This document shows positions 7,142-14,132 of a DNA stretch of 16,795 bases, in pieces. Positions within the stretch are counted from its first letter, which is position 1. Every line of letters begins with the position of its first letter. Origin of the DNA: Anaerolineaceae bacterium (GTDB lineage Bacteria; Chloroflexota; Anaerolineae; Anaerolineales; Anaerolineaceae); contig JAIOTF010000351.1 of assembly GCA_021107195.1 (NCBI GenBank), positions 1-16,795 on the forward strand, in the 5' to 3' direction. The notes beneath the pieces are model-generated. The model was given only the letters and a program-made list of their open reading frames with translations, was not told the origin of the DNA and searched no databases. The position numbers and the translations under genes are program-made.

Positions 7142-7795
7142 ATGTACAAAATCGTTTTTCTCAGGCACGGAGAATCAGAAGGTGTGCAAAAAGGGCTGCT
7201 TCAGGGGCATAAGGATTTCCCATTAACGGACATTGGTCGGGAACAAATTGCAATATTGGCTCGCTATTGGCAGAAAAAATCTCTATCCCTTGGCAGAATC
7301 ATCACCAGTCCTCTCAAAAGATGTAAGGAAACCGCCCAAATCGTTGCTACACAGTTGAATACTGCTGAAATCAGCGAGGAACCGTTATGGGTAGAGCGCA
7401 ATTTTGGTAATGGGGAGGGCGCGGACTTGCAAACAATCACCGAGTGGTACAAATCCCGGCCTTACCCCACAGCTTTTGAGCCAATTTATGATACCGGGGA
7501 GAGTGAATGGACAGTACACATGCGCGCAGGCAAAGCCGTTGAGAAACTGATGTCTCTTCCCGAAGGGAATTATTTAATCGTTGCGCATGGCAACATCATC
7601 AGCGCCGCATTGCATGTGATCTTCGGTATCTTGCCTTATGGGCGTTCACTGCCTGTCGAAATGGCTTTGACTGCGGGGCATTATGCCAAACTGATTTTTT
7701 CCAAAGATACAGGCAGGTGGAGCTTAGTGAGTTTCAACAATGGGGCTTTTAAAAATGATTGGTCTCCCATTCCCAAACCAGATTCCGCTTTATAA
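7142..7795 (+). CDS. Histidine phosphatase family protein
   Basis: Cytoplasmic phosphatase of the phosphoglycerate-mutase-like superfamily, 217 residues; these enzymes form a phosphohistidine intermediate. The catalytic RHGES motif is at residues 8-12 (nucleophile H9). SPLKR brings R60, WVERNFG near 83-89 supplies the acidic residue region, and the second histidine is H149 in VAHGN. The physiological substrate cannot be deduced; the family covers sugar phosphates, nucleotides and cofactor precursors. The start at 7142 has GAGGT about four bases upstream and keeps the RHG motif at the usual distance from the N-terminus; the upstream ATG at 7088 falls on the promoter. The gene looks more AT-rich than adenine deaminase, which follows 44 bases later and is probably co-transcribed. 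A nucleotide substrate would fit that neighbour, but this is inference. Confidence 0.88.
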   Translation: MYKIVFLRHGESEGVQKGLLQGHKDFPLTDIGREQIAILARYWQKKSLSLGRIITSPLKRCKETAQIVATQLNTAEISEEPLWVERNFGNGEGADLQTITEWYKSRPYPTAFEPIYDTGESEWTVHMRAGKAVEKLMSLPEGNYLIVAHGNIISAALHVIFGILPYGRSLPVEMALTAGHYAKLIFSKDTGRWSLVSFNNGAFKNDWSPIPKPDSAL

Positions 7796-7839
7796 TTCTT
7801 AACATCATTCCTGCTACAAAACTACAAGGAGAAAACCCC

Positions 7840-9591
7840 ATGTTATCCGCAGCACAGCGTAAAAACATGATCAAAGCTGTACTCAATCACGAGCCGCTCG
7901 ACCTGCTGATCGAGAACGTGCAGGTCGTGGATGTCTACACCGGGCGCATCGCCCCCGGCACACTGGGCATCAAGGACGGCCGCATCGTTCACCCCAACGC
8001 CAGCGGATTCAGCGCCAAAGAGACCTTTGACGGCCGCGGCTGCTATGCCATGCCCGGCTTCATTGACAGCCATGTACACCTCGATTCAACCCTGCTCACC
8101 CCCGAAAATCTGGCCGAAATGATCGTCCCCCACGGCACAACCGTCATGCTGGCTGACCCGATGGAGATCGCCAACGTGGCCGGCATTGAAGGCCTGAAAG
8201 CCCTCCTGCTGGGTGCTGACCAGGTGCCCTACCATATTCTCCTCGAAGTCTGTTCGCGTGTCCCCACCGCCCCCGGGCTGGAAACCACCGGCGGCGAGCT
8301 GGGCCTGGCAGAAGTGCAGGAAATTCTCGGTTGGCAGAACAGCATCAGCCTCGGCGAACTTGACCCCTCCAAAGTGCTCGGCCTGCGGGAGGAATATCTC
8401 GGCAAAGTCGAAGCCGCCCATGCCCTGAACAAGATCGCCAATGGTCATGCCGCCGGTCTGGAAGGCGACGAACTGGTGGCCTATGCCTGCGGCGGGCTGG
8501 CCGACGACCACGAATGCGTCGATTATGAAGATGCCATCGCCCGCCTGAAGCTGGGACTGTCCGTCCTCGTGCGTGAAGGCTCAACCGAGCGCAATCTGGA
8601 CCTCATCCTCGGCAAGGCCATGGAAGAAGGCCTGACCACGCGCCACTTCATGTTCTGCACCGACGACAAACACCCCGACGACATCCAGGCCGAAGGCCAC
8701 ATCGACTACATGGTCAACCGGGCGATTGCCCTCGGCGTCCCTCCGGTGGAAGCGATTCAAATGGCCAGCCTCAACACCGCTCAACACTTCCGCATGGAAG
8801 ACCGCCTGGGCAGCCTGACCCCCGGCCGCTGGGCCGACGTGATCCTCTCAAAATCCCTGGAACACATTGTCCCGGTCGAGGTCTTTGTGCGCGGCCAGCA
8901 CGTTGCCAGCCAGGGGAAACTCACCCAGCCCATTCCTGCCATCCAATATCCCGAATGGGTGCGCCATACCGTCAAACTGACCCGCGGCCGCCAGGCACAG
9001 GATTTCATTCTTAAGGCAGATGGCGACCAGGCCAAAGTGTGGGTGATCGAGCTATCCCCTGACCAAATCATCAACCGCCCCGGCAAAGCCGCCCTGCCCA
9101 TTATGAATGGCGCTGTGCAAACCGACCCCGCCCAGGACCTGCTCAAACTTGCCGTAGTCGAACGTTACGGGAAAAACGGCAACGTCGGCGTGACCTTCGT
9201 GCGCGGCTTCGGCATGCAGAACGGCGCCATCGCGTCTTCGGTCTCCCATGACCACCACAACATCGTCACCGCCGGCACCAACGATGCCGACATGGCCGCC
9301 TGCGCCGCCGCCATCGAAGAAATGCAGGGCGGGCTGGCCATCGCTGCCAATGGCAAAGTCCTCGGGCGGCTGCCGCTGCCCTTCGGCGGTCTGATGAGCG
9401 AGAAACCTGCCGCTGAAGTGATCAAAACTCTGAAAGAGATGACCGCTGTCTATCATGAACTGGGCGGCACCCTGCCTGCCCCCTTCATGACGATCTCCTT
9501 TATCTCCCTGCCCACCGTCCCTGAGCTCGGCCTGACCGACATGGGCCTGGTAGATGTGCGTCAGCACGCCTTGATCAGTTCCTTCTGCTAA
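7840..9591 (+). CDS. ade: Adenine deaminase
   Basis: Amidohydrolase (583 residues) that converts adenine to hypoxanthine and ammonia in purine salvage; the length fits the AdeC family. The N-terminal domain contains DLLIENVQVVDVYTGRI, then the metal-binding HVHLDS (H78, H80). Further expected active-site positions are E173 in LGELD, H203 in NGHAAGL, H224 in DDHEC, and D275/D276 in CTDDKHPDD. The family C-terminal domain contains VTFVRGFGMQNGAIASS, SHDHHNIV and LPLPFGGLMS. All expected motifs are present, so it should be active. The start at 7840 has AAGGAG (7826-7831) eight bases upstream; the longer frame from 7759 would overlap the preceding gene and add 27 unrelated residues. It probably shares the promoter at 7088-7117. 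The BMP importer some 3 kb upstream could supply purines, though it is a separate transcription unit. Confidence 0.96.
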   Translation: MLSAAQRKNMIKAVLNHEPLDLLIENVQVVDVYTGRIAPGTLGIKDGRIVHPNASGFSAKETFDGRGCYAMPGFIDSHVHLDSTLLTPENLAEMIVPHGTTVMLADPMEIANVAGIEGLKALLLGADQVPYHILLEVCSRVPTAPGLETTGGELGLAEVQEILGWQNSISLGELDPSKVLGLREEYLGKVEAAHALNKIANGHAAGLEGDELVAYACGGLADDHECVDYEDAIARLKLGLSVLVREGSTERNLDLILGKAMEEGLTTRHFMFCTDDKHPDDIQAEGHIDYMVNRAIALGVPPVEAIQMASLNTAQHFRMEDRLGSLTPGRWADVILSKSLEHIVPVEVFVRGQHVASQGKLTQPIPAIQYPEWVRHTVKLTRGRQAQDFILKADGDQAKVWVIELSPDQIINRPGKAALPIMNGAVQTDPAQDLLKLAVVERYGKNGNVGVTFVRGFGMQNGAIASSVSHDHHNIVTAGTNDADMAACAAAIEEMQGGLAIAANGKVLGRLPLPFGGLMSEKPAAEVIKTLKEMTAVYHELGGTLPAPFMTISFISLPTVPELGLTDMGLVDVRQHALISSFC

Positions 9592-9758
9592 GAACAATCA
9601 TCTGTAAGGTGGCGTGGTAACGCACCAGAAATTCATCTCGGGGATTTGGGAGGTTTCAAGTTGAAAGTAGGTTGTTGGTTCGTTCGCCGAAGGCGGTCGC
9701 TAACGCATTCTACAGACTAGCCCAGCCTGGTCATTTGACCTGTTTTTCCCTCTTTACC

Positions 9759-9787
9759 TTGTAAAAAGGGGATTTTTTCTGTATAGT
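9759..9787 (+). promoter_or_regulatory. Candidate promoter of the FPYxGxGxxW repeat protein
   Basis: TTGTAA (9759-9764) and TATAGT (9782-9787) are separated by exactly 17 bases, a good sigma-70-like match. The 17 bases TTTTCTGTATAGTGAAA (9775-9791) recur exactly at 11784-11800. Confidence 0.65.
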
Positions 9788-9878
9788 GAAAATGTCGATA
9801 ACTATATTGGTGTTTGCCGTCCTCATGTCCTGCATTCCCCTCATCTCAAAAAACTGCAAATCAGGCAGACACCGCCTC

Positions 9879-9884
9879 AGGAGA
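9879..9884 (+). promoter_or_regulatory. Ribosome binding site deciding the repeat-protein start
   Basis: AGGAGA lies seven bases before the ATG at 9892. The longer frame from 9814 has no such site and would place 26 low-complexity residues before the zinc-ribbon cysteines. Confidence 0.75.
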
Positions 9885-9891
9885 AATAAAA

Positions 9892-10512
9892 ATGTATTGC
9901 GCCGTATGCAAATGCGAATTTGATGGTTGGACGGATACCTGCCCCATCTGCATGACGCCCCTGGTCGAAGCCCAACCGCCCGAACCTGCATCATCCACCA
10001 TGAGCACCCTGCCTTATCAAGACCTGGTCGCCCTGGTCAAAGAAAATGAAGGGCAGTTAACAATCGATCTGACTGCGGCGGAGGTCGGCATGCAAAAACA
10101 ACGAGCGTTTCCCTATCTCGGCTACGGCTTTGCCTGGGCCAAGCGGATGCAAGGTGCGTTCGAGGAAAACCCGGCAAACCTGATCGCAACCGAAATCGGC
10201 ACAGACAAGAAACGGAGCTTTCCCTATTTCGGGTTCGGCTTCTCCTGGGTCAAGAAACTGGAAGGGCAGCTCTCGGGGAACCATGTCACTCTCATCGCCA
10301 GTCAGGTCAAACGAGAGGCCAAACAAAATTTCTTGTATCTCGGCTATGGCTATGCCTGGACGTGTGAAATGGCAGGGAAATGCGGTGATCAATTGAAAGT
10401 AGATTTCGTCATTACTGATATCGGCAGAAAAAAAGAGCGGGGCTTCCCCTATTTTGGCTTTGGCTTCGCCTGGGAAAATAAAGGGACGCTAACGATATCC
10501 ATAGCAGAGTGA
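9892..10512 (+). CDS. Zinc-ribbon protein with four FPYxGxGxxW repeats, unknown function
   Basis: I do not recognise this protein (206 residues). It starts with a four-cysteine zinc ribbon, C3-x2-C6 and C17-x2-C20, with an extra C8. A Pro-rich linker (23-40) and LPYQDLVALVK (40-50) follow. The remainder is four tandem units of about 37-38 residues, each centred on an aromatic-glycine motif: FPYLGYGFAW (73-82), FPYFGFGFSW (110-119), FLYLGYGYAW (147-156) and FPYFGFGFAW (185-194). Before each motif runs a hydrophobic strand and a charged turn, for example LIATEIGTDKKRS. The even spacing suggests a beta-rich repeat fold. There is no signal peptide or membrane helix, so it is probably cytoplasmic. 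It is a single-gene unit with its own promoter (9759-9787), convergent with the DUF4352 lipoprotein gene. The coding call is firm; no function is claimed. Confidence 0.85.
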   Translation: MYCAVCKCEFDGWTDTCPICMTPLVEAQPPEPASSTMSTLPYQDLVALVKENEGQLTIDLTAAEVGMQKQRAFPYLGYGFAWAKRMQGAFEENPANLIATEIGTDKKRSFPYFGFGFSWVKKLEGQLSGNHVTLIASQVKREAKQNFLYLGYGYAWTCEMAGKCGDQLKVDFVITDIGRKKERGFPYFGFGFAWENKGTLTISIAE

Positions 10513-10557
10513 ACCGTCCCCCAACCAGCTTAACTTATCAATCCTCCGTAACAAAAT

Positions 10558-10594
10558 CCAACCCCGCCAGTGTTTAAAGAACCGGCCGGGTTGG
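10558..10594. terminator. Hairpin between convergent genes
   Basis: CCAACCC at 10558-10564 pairs with GGGTTGG at 10588-10594. After one C-C mismatch, GCC (10566-10568) pairs with GGC (10584-10586), around a loop of 15 bases. It lies between two converging genes and could serve both, but neither side has a strong T run. Confidence 0.5.
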
Positions 10595-10665
10595 GAATGA
10601 TAGTATTTTGTGGTATGTCTTTTCGTTAAAAATCTCTTTCCAACATTCGTTACACAAAACAGATT

Positions 10666-11670
10666 TTATGGCAATGCTACAAAGATTTTTCCCGTACTCC
10701 AAAGATCAACTTCAAAAACAAAAACGTATCCAGAACCGTTTTCAGGAACCTGGAAACCAACCTGCCCGCGAAGTTTTTCGCCGGGAGCCAATTCACCATC
10801 GGGGGAATTACCACCCGATGCCATAGCTGCCATAAGATCAATTTCATATTTTTGGCTGTCAGCATCTTTCAATGACATCTGAAGAAGGGTAGAAATTGAA
10901 ATCGCCTCGGCACTTTGATTTTCGATGGTCAAATCAACAACAAGGAATTTGTTTCCCGGATCAGGTTTAATGGCCTGGTCACCTGCAGGATATGAAACTT
11001 CATTTATGGTTAAACGCGTTGTTCCCAAGGCAATCACATCGCCAACATGATAAGTCTCTTGAAGTGTTTCACCGGCAATATTGGCAGGAGGCGCAACAGT
11101 GATCGGTTCTGCCCCAAAATTCACAATTGCTTTCCCTGTGACAAAAGCGTTCGCATCAAAAATAAATTGCAATCCCTGTGCGTTTTGCGGCACCTGAAAT
11201 CCCACTTTACCGCGCACCTTTTCACCCGGGGCAAGCTCCCCTCGCAAACTTGCACTATCCATCGCGATAGAAGCCTTGATATTTACATTATATTTTTGAG
11301 CCGTATCATCTTTCAAATTCATTTGCCACAAAGGCGCTATCGACGCAGCCGATGAACTATCGTTCACGATGATCAACTCCACCGCCACAAACTTCTGTCC
11401 CTCATCTGGTACAACATTTTCACCGGCAGGAACATTCTCCCAACCCAAAACAATCAGCACGCGATCGTCAAATTGGATCACATCACCGATTTTGTAGATC
11501 TGCTGGGGAATAGCTGTCGGCGCTTGTGCCACTTCTTCCGAATCTGTTGACGGCGCAGAAGTAACCACCAGCGCAGGGTCTTTGCTGCTTCCACAAGCCA
11601 GAGTCACCAGCAGAAAAATTGCCAATGCTAACAAGGTTGCAGCCTTTTTAGTGCCAGGCTTTCCATTCAT
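10666..11670 (-). CDS. Lipoprotein with two DUF4352-type domains
   Basis: Predicted cell-surface lipoprotein of 334 residues, function unknown. The basic N-terminus and hydrophobic stretch end in TLAC, with the lipidated cysteine at 26, followed by GSS and a Ser/Thr/Pro-rich linker (about 27-57). Two homologous domains follow, about 58-185 and 207-332. Both contain GDVI, a PAG turn, a KF..V.L.I.N.S strand, QMxLKD, QKY and the block GELAPGEKxRGxVGFQVP (145-161 and 292-309). This pattern agrees with DUF4352, an immunoglobulin-like extracellular domain of telomere-repeat-binding-factor naming but no known enzymatic role. The start at 11670 has GGAGGA (11679-11684) eight bases upstream. A TATAAT on the minus strand at 11718-11723 is a plausible -10, with no good -35. 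It is transcribed divergently from the cytidylate-kinase-like gene. Confidence 0.85.
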   Translation of the reverse strand: MNGKPGTKKAATLLALAIFLLVTLACGSSKDPALVVTSAPSTDSEEVAQAPTAIPQQIYKIGDVIQFDDRVLIVLGWENVPAGENVVPDEGQKFVAVELIIVNDSSSAASIAPLWQMNLKDDTAQKYNVNIKASIAMDSASLRGELAPGEKVRGKVGFQVPQNAQGLQFIFDANAFVTGKAIVNFGAEPITVAPPANIAGETLQETYHVGDVIALGTTRLTINEVSYPAGDQAIKPDPGNKFLVVDLTIENQSAEAISISTLLQMSLKDADSQKYEIDLMAAMASGGNSPDGELAPGEKLRGQVGFQVPENGSGYVFVFEVDLWSTGKIFVALP

Positions 11671-11717
11671 GATGTTTGTCCTCCGTGTAAATTATGTTAA
11701 TCTTGTGGTTTTAATAG

Positions 11718-11723
11718 ATTATA
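11718..11723 (-). promoter_or_regulatory. Candidate -10 element of the DUF4352 lipoprotein gene
   Basis: A perfect TATAAT on the minus strand lies about 47 bases before the ATG. No recognisable -35 sits at the proper distance, so this is only a candidate. Confidence 0.35.
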
Positions 11724-11767
11724 CCCATGACCGCAAAATAATTTTTCCCAGCCAGCTACTCAATATC

Positions 11768-11796
11768 TTGTTTCCCATCCGGATTTTCTGTATAGT
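11768..11796 (+). promoter_or_regulatory. Candidate promoter of the cytidylate-kinase-like gene
   Basis: TTGTTT (11768-11773) and TATAGT (11791-11796) are separated by 17 bases. The 17 bases TTTTCTGTATAGTGAAA (11784-11800) are identical to those at the promoter of the zinc-ribbon repeat protein. A leader of about 66 bases follows. Confidence 0.6.
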
Positions 11797-11831
11797 GAAA
11801 GTAAGTAATGTTAACCTGTCTGTTATCGGGA

Positions 11832-11849
11832 AAAACCCATACGGGTTTT
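11832..11849 (+). other. Leader hairpin before the cytidylate-kinase-like gene
   Basis: AAAACCC (11832-11838) pairs with GGGTTTT (11843-11849) around ATAC. The stem ends four bases before the AAAGGAGG ribosome binding site. It could be a small terminator-like or mRNA-stabilising element; the stem is short and the role is unproven. Confidence 0.4.
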
Positions 11850-11868
11850 CTGAAAGGAGGGTACGATC

Positions 11869-12537
11869 ATGCCCGCCATCACAATTTCCAGAGAATTAGG
11901 CAGTCAAGGCCGGCAAATCGCCAAAAGTACCGCACAGGTACTGGGCTATCACTTCATGGACAAAAGCACCATCGGCATGGTGCTGGGCGAATATGGGCTG
12001 GTGGAATTTGGCCGTGAATACGAAGCGCTCCCCGGTTTTTGGGAGCGCTTCGACGCCCGCCGCATGGAACGCCGCGAAGAAGTGATCAACATGCTCAACC
12101 GCGTCATCCTTGCTCTTGCCCGGCACGGCAACATAGTCATCCTCGGCCGCTGCGGCTTTGCCGTTTTGCATGGCTACGCCAACGTGCTCAATGTACGCAT
12201 TCAGGCACCGCTCCACCTGCGCGTCGCCCAGGTGATGAATGACCACAGCTTCACCGACAACAAGAGAGCAGAATCCTTTGTCAAGGACAACGACCAGATT
12301 CGCACTGCCTTCATCGAATCCTTTTACGGTGTCCGGTGGGACTCAGCCATCGCCTTTGACCTGGTGATCGACACCAGCAAAATCAGCCCGAAACAAGCAA
12401 CCGCCTGGCTTGTCGCCGCCACAAAAGACCTGGAACAGAAAAAAGAAGCCGCTGCCAAAACCACCAGTACGATTTCCCTCGATTCCACCCTTAATGCCGC
12501 TATCTGCGAAGCCTTGCATTGCAACGACGCTCACTGA
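11869..12537 (+). CDS. Cytidylate-kinase-like family protein
   Basis: P-loop protein of 222 residues resembling the cytidylate-kinase-like family (Cytidylate_kin2 type). The start ITISRELGSQGRQIAKSTAQ (4-23) matches the family's ITISRxxGSGG.xIA entry; here the nucleotide loop reads GSQGRQ. GYHFMDKS follows near 26-33, an ILGRCGF block lies at 91-97, and VRIQAPLHLRVAQVM at 109-123 fits the RxxAP...R segment. A Lys/Ala/Thr-rich C-terminal extension runs from about 188. The substrate is not established for this branch; it may phosphorylate something other than CMP. The ATG at 11869 has AAAGGAGG (11853-11860) eight bases upstream. A perfect 12-bp inverted repeat lies inside the gene at 12021-12052. 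The ACT-domain gene follows after 114 bases. Confidence 0.85.
   Translation: MPAITISRELGSQGRQIAKSTAQVLGYHFMDKSTIGMVLGEYGLVEFGREYEALPGFWERFDARRMERREEVINMLNRVILALARHGNIVILGRCGFAVLHGYANVLNVRIQAPLHLRVAQVMNDHSFTDNKRAESFVKDNDQIRTAFIESFYGVRWDSAIAFDLVIDTSKISPKQATAWLVAATKDLEQKKEAAAKTTSTISLDSTLNAAICEALHCNDAH
12021..12052 (+). repeat. Perfect 12-bp inverted repeat inside the kinase-like gene
   Basis: CGAAGCGCTCCC (12021-12032) is exactly reverse-complemented at 12041-12052, with the loop CGGTTTTT between. It encodes YEALPGFWERFD at residues 51-62. The stem is GC-rich and would be a strong mRNA hairpin about 150 bases after the start codon. Confidence 0.8.
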
Positions 12538-12651
12538 TCACTACGCTGTAAATGACCTGAGCACGCTTGTAATTGCAGGGGCGATGTGTATCCCTGTTCG
12601 CAAACCGGTGTAAAATCAATCCATCTTACGCCAACCCCGCAAAGGACGCCC

Positions 12652-13035
12652 ATGCCCATCCAGCTCGAACTCCTGCCCGATCAATATGCCGTGTGTCGCT
12701 TTGCCCCCCAAGCCCCGCTCACCGGCCTCATTCCCCCATCCGGATTCTTCGCCCTGACCCACACCGACGACGAACTCTCGCTGGTGGTCAGTGAAACCGC
12801 CGTCCAACCAGACTGGACGGCTGAACGCGGCTGGCGCGCCCTCAAAGTTCTCGGACCCCTCGATTTCAACCTGGTCGGCATCCTCTCTTCACTGGCCGCG
12901 CCCCTAGCGGCGGCCGGGATCAGTATTTTTGCCGTCTCCACCTACGATACCGATTACCTGCTGCTCAAAGCCGAAAAACTACCCGCCGCTGTGGACACTC
13001 TGCAGACTGCCGGCATCATCACCAACACCCAATAA
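12652..13035 (+). CDS. ACT-domain protein
   Basis: Small cytoplasmic protein of 127 residues made of ACT-type ligand-binding units, resembling the stand-alone ACT_7/COG3603 group. These usually bind amino acids; the ligand is not known here. The opening IQLELLPDQYAVCRFAP and the middle DDELSLVVSE fit the group. WRALKVLGPLDFNLVGILSSLAAPLAAAGISIFAVSTYDTDYLLL (about 61-105) is the most typical part: the strand, the GI helix and the SIFAVSTYxTDY strand. The start at 12652 has AAAGGA (12641-12646) five bases upstream; the frame from 12586 would add 22 residues with no homology-like pattern. A TAAAAT at 12611-12616 may be a -10, without a good -35. A clear terminator follows at 13042. Confidence 0.85.
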   Translation: MPIQLELLPDQYAVCRFAPQAPLTGLIPPSGFFALTHTDDELSLVVSETAVQPDWTAERGWRALKVLGPLDFNLVGILSSLAAPLAAAGISIFAVSTYDTDYLLLKAEKLPAAVDTLQTAGIITNTQ

Positions 13036-13041
13036 ACTTAC

Positions 13042-13079
13042 CGCCCGCAGCTACAAGCTGCGGGCGATTGCAGGTTTTT
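13042..13079 (+). terminator. Terminator after the ACT-domain gene
   Basis: CGCCCGCAGCT (13042-13052) pairs perfectly with AGCTGCGGGCG (13056-13066) around a three-base loop. A run of five Ts follows at 13075-13079. It starts six bases after the stop and lies between convergent genes, so it may also stop transcription from galE. Confidence 0.82.
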
Positions 13080-13103
13080 CCACTGTCATCATACCGGACA
13101 AAA

Positions 13104-14132
13104 TCACCGAATTTTTTCTTCCGAAAACCCCAGGATTTCACCGCGCAGGTCATCCCAGCGCAGTGCATCTGCCAGACCCTGCTCAATGGGCAGCTCAGCT
13201 TCCCAACCCAACAGCGCCTTCGCCCGGTCGGCATTGGCATACGATCCGGCCACATCGCCCGGACGGCGCGACGCTTCGCGTTTGGGCACCGGCTTGCCGT
13301 ACACCTTCTCAAAGGCTGTCACCAGCTCGCGCACCGTGACCCCGTGCCCTGTGCCCAGATTGATTACCAGATACCCGTCTTCCGGGTTGCCTGCGCGTTC
13401 AAACACCGCATCAAAATCCTGCACGGCTTTCACATGCGCCTGCGCGAGGTCCCATACATGGATATAATCCCGCACGCCCGTGCCGTCCCGTGTCGGCCAA
13501 TCGGTACCCGTGATCTCAAAAGCCTCCAGGCGGCCCTGAGCGGCATCCACCATTTTGCCCAGCACATGGGTGGGATTCTTCACGTGGATTCCCGAGCGCA
13601 TCTGCGGGTCGGCGCCGATCGGGTTGAAATAGCGCAGCGCAATGCCCTGCATCCCGTACGCCTCGCAAAAATCTTTAAGCACCATTTCCATCATGTACTT
13701 CGTGCGCGCATACGGGCTGACCGGCTTAAGCGGCGATTCTTCGGTGACCATGAAATCAGGCACCACGTCATAAATGGCAGCCGACGAACTGAACACTACC
13801 CGTTTTTGACCGAGACGGTTCAAAGTACGGAACAATTCCAGTGACTTGCCCACATTGTTCAGGTAATATTCATAAGGCTGCGAGGTCGACTCGGGCACCA
13901 CGATCAGCGCGGCGCAGTGGATCGTCGCCTGAATGTCGGGATGCTCTTTGAAAATGGTTTCCAGCAACATCTCATTGGCAATATCGGCCTGGTAAAAAAT
14001 GCGATGGCGGGTGAATTCCTCGCGCCCCGTGACCAGTGAATCAAGAATGACCGGCGTGTGGCCTGCATCGTCCAACGCCGAACAGATCGTACTGCCAATA
14101 TATCCTGCCCCCCCGGTAATTAAGAACTTCAT
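13104..14132 (-). CDS. galE: UDP-glucose 4-epimerase
   Basis: NAD-dependent cytoplasmic epimerase that interconverts UDP-glucose and UDP-galactose; 342 residues, close to the usual 330-340. The Rossmann NAD motif TGGAGYIG is at 6-13. The active site shows the SSSAAIYD segment (115-122) and the YxxxK pair Y141/K145 in SPYARTKYMME. Substrate-side blocks are LRYFNPIGA (166-174), TRDGTGVRDYIHVWDLA (214-230), NLGTGHGVTV (258-267) and RRPGDVAGSYAN (289-300). All catalytic residues are present. A role with a different UDP-sugar is possible, because GalE-type enzymes vary in specificity. The start at 14132 has AGGAGAG (14140-14146) seven bases upstream. It is transcribed alone and converges on the ACT-domain gene. 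A TACAAT at 14174-14179 on the minus strand may be its -10, without a good -35. Confidence 0.93.
   Translation of the reverse strand: MKFLITGGAGYIGSTICSALDDAGHTPVILDSLVTGREEFTRHRIFYQADIANEMLLETIFKEHPDIQATIHCAALIVVPESTSQPYEYYLNNVGKSLELFRTLNRLGQKRVVFSSSAAIYDVVPDFMVTEESPLKPVSPYARTKYMMEMVLKDFCEAYGMQGIALRYFNPIGADPQMRSGIHVKNPTHVLGKMVDAAQGRLEAFEITGTDWPTRDGTGVRDYIHVWDLAQAHVKAVQDFDAVFERAGNPEDGYLVINLGTGHGVTVRELVTAFEKVYGKPVPKREASRRPGDVAGSYANADRAKALLGWEAELPIEQGLADALRWDDLRGEILGFSEEKIR

Larger units (their letters stand above)
9592..9891. other. Gap between adenine deaminase and repeat-protein gene
   Basis: Just after the adenine deaminase stop, GGTGGCGT and ACGCACC (9608-9626) can form a seven-base stem with one bulge around GGTA, without a T tract; it is a weak terminator candidate. 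From 9627 to about 9750 I see no gene. The last part holds the promoter at 9759-9787 and a leader of roughly 98 bases before the ATG at 9892. Confidence 0.55.

Noticed and set aside
9052..9597. Minus-strand frame of 181 residues opposite adenine deaminase
   Set aside because: Its Gly/His-rich composition reflects reverse reading of the enzyme's codons; the sense strand holds all adenine deaminase motifs.
12573..12596. CAGGGG...TCCCTG inverted repeat between the kinase-like and ACT genes
   Set aside because: The stem is only six pairs including a G-U, with a nine-base or longer loop and no T tract; it may be a decayed repeat but is too weak to call.
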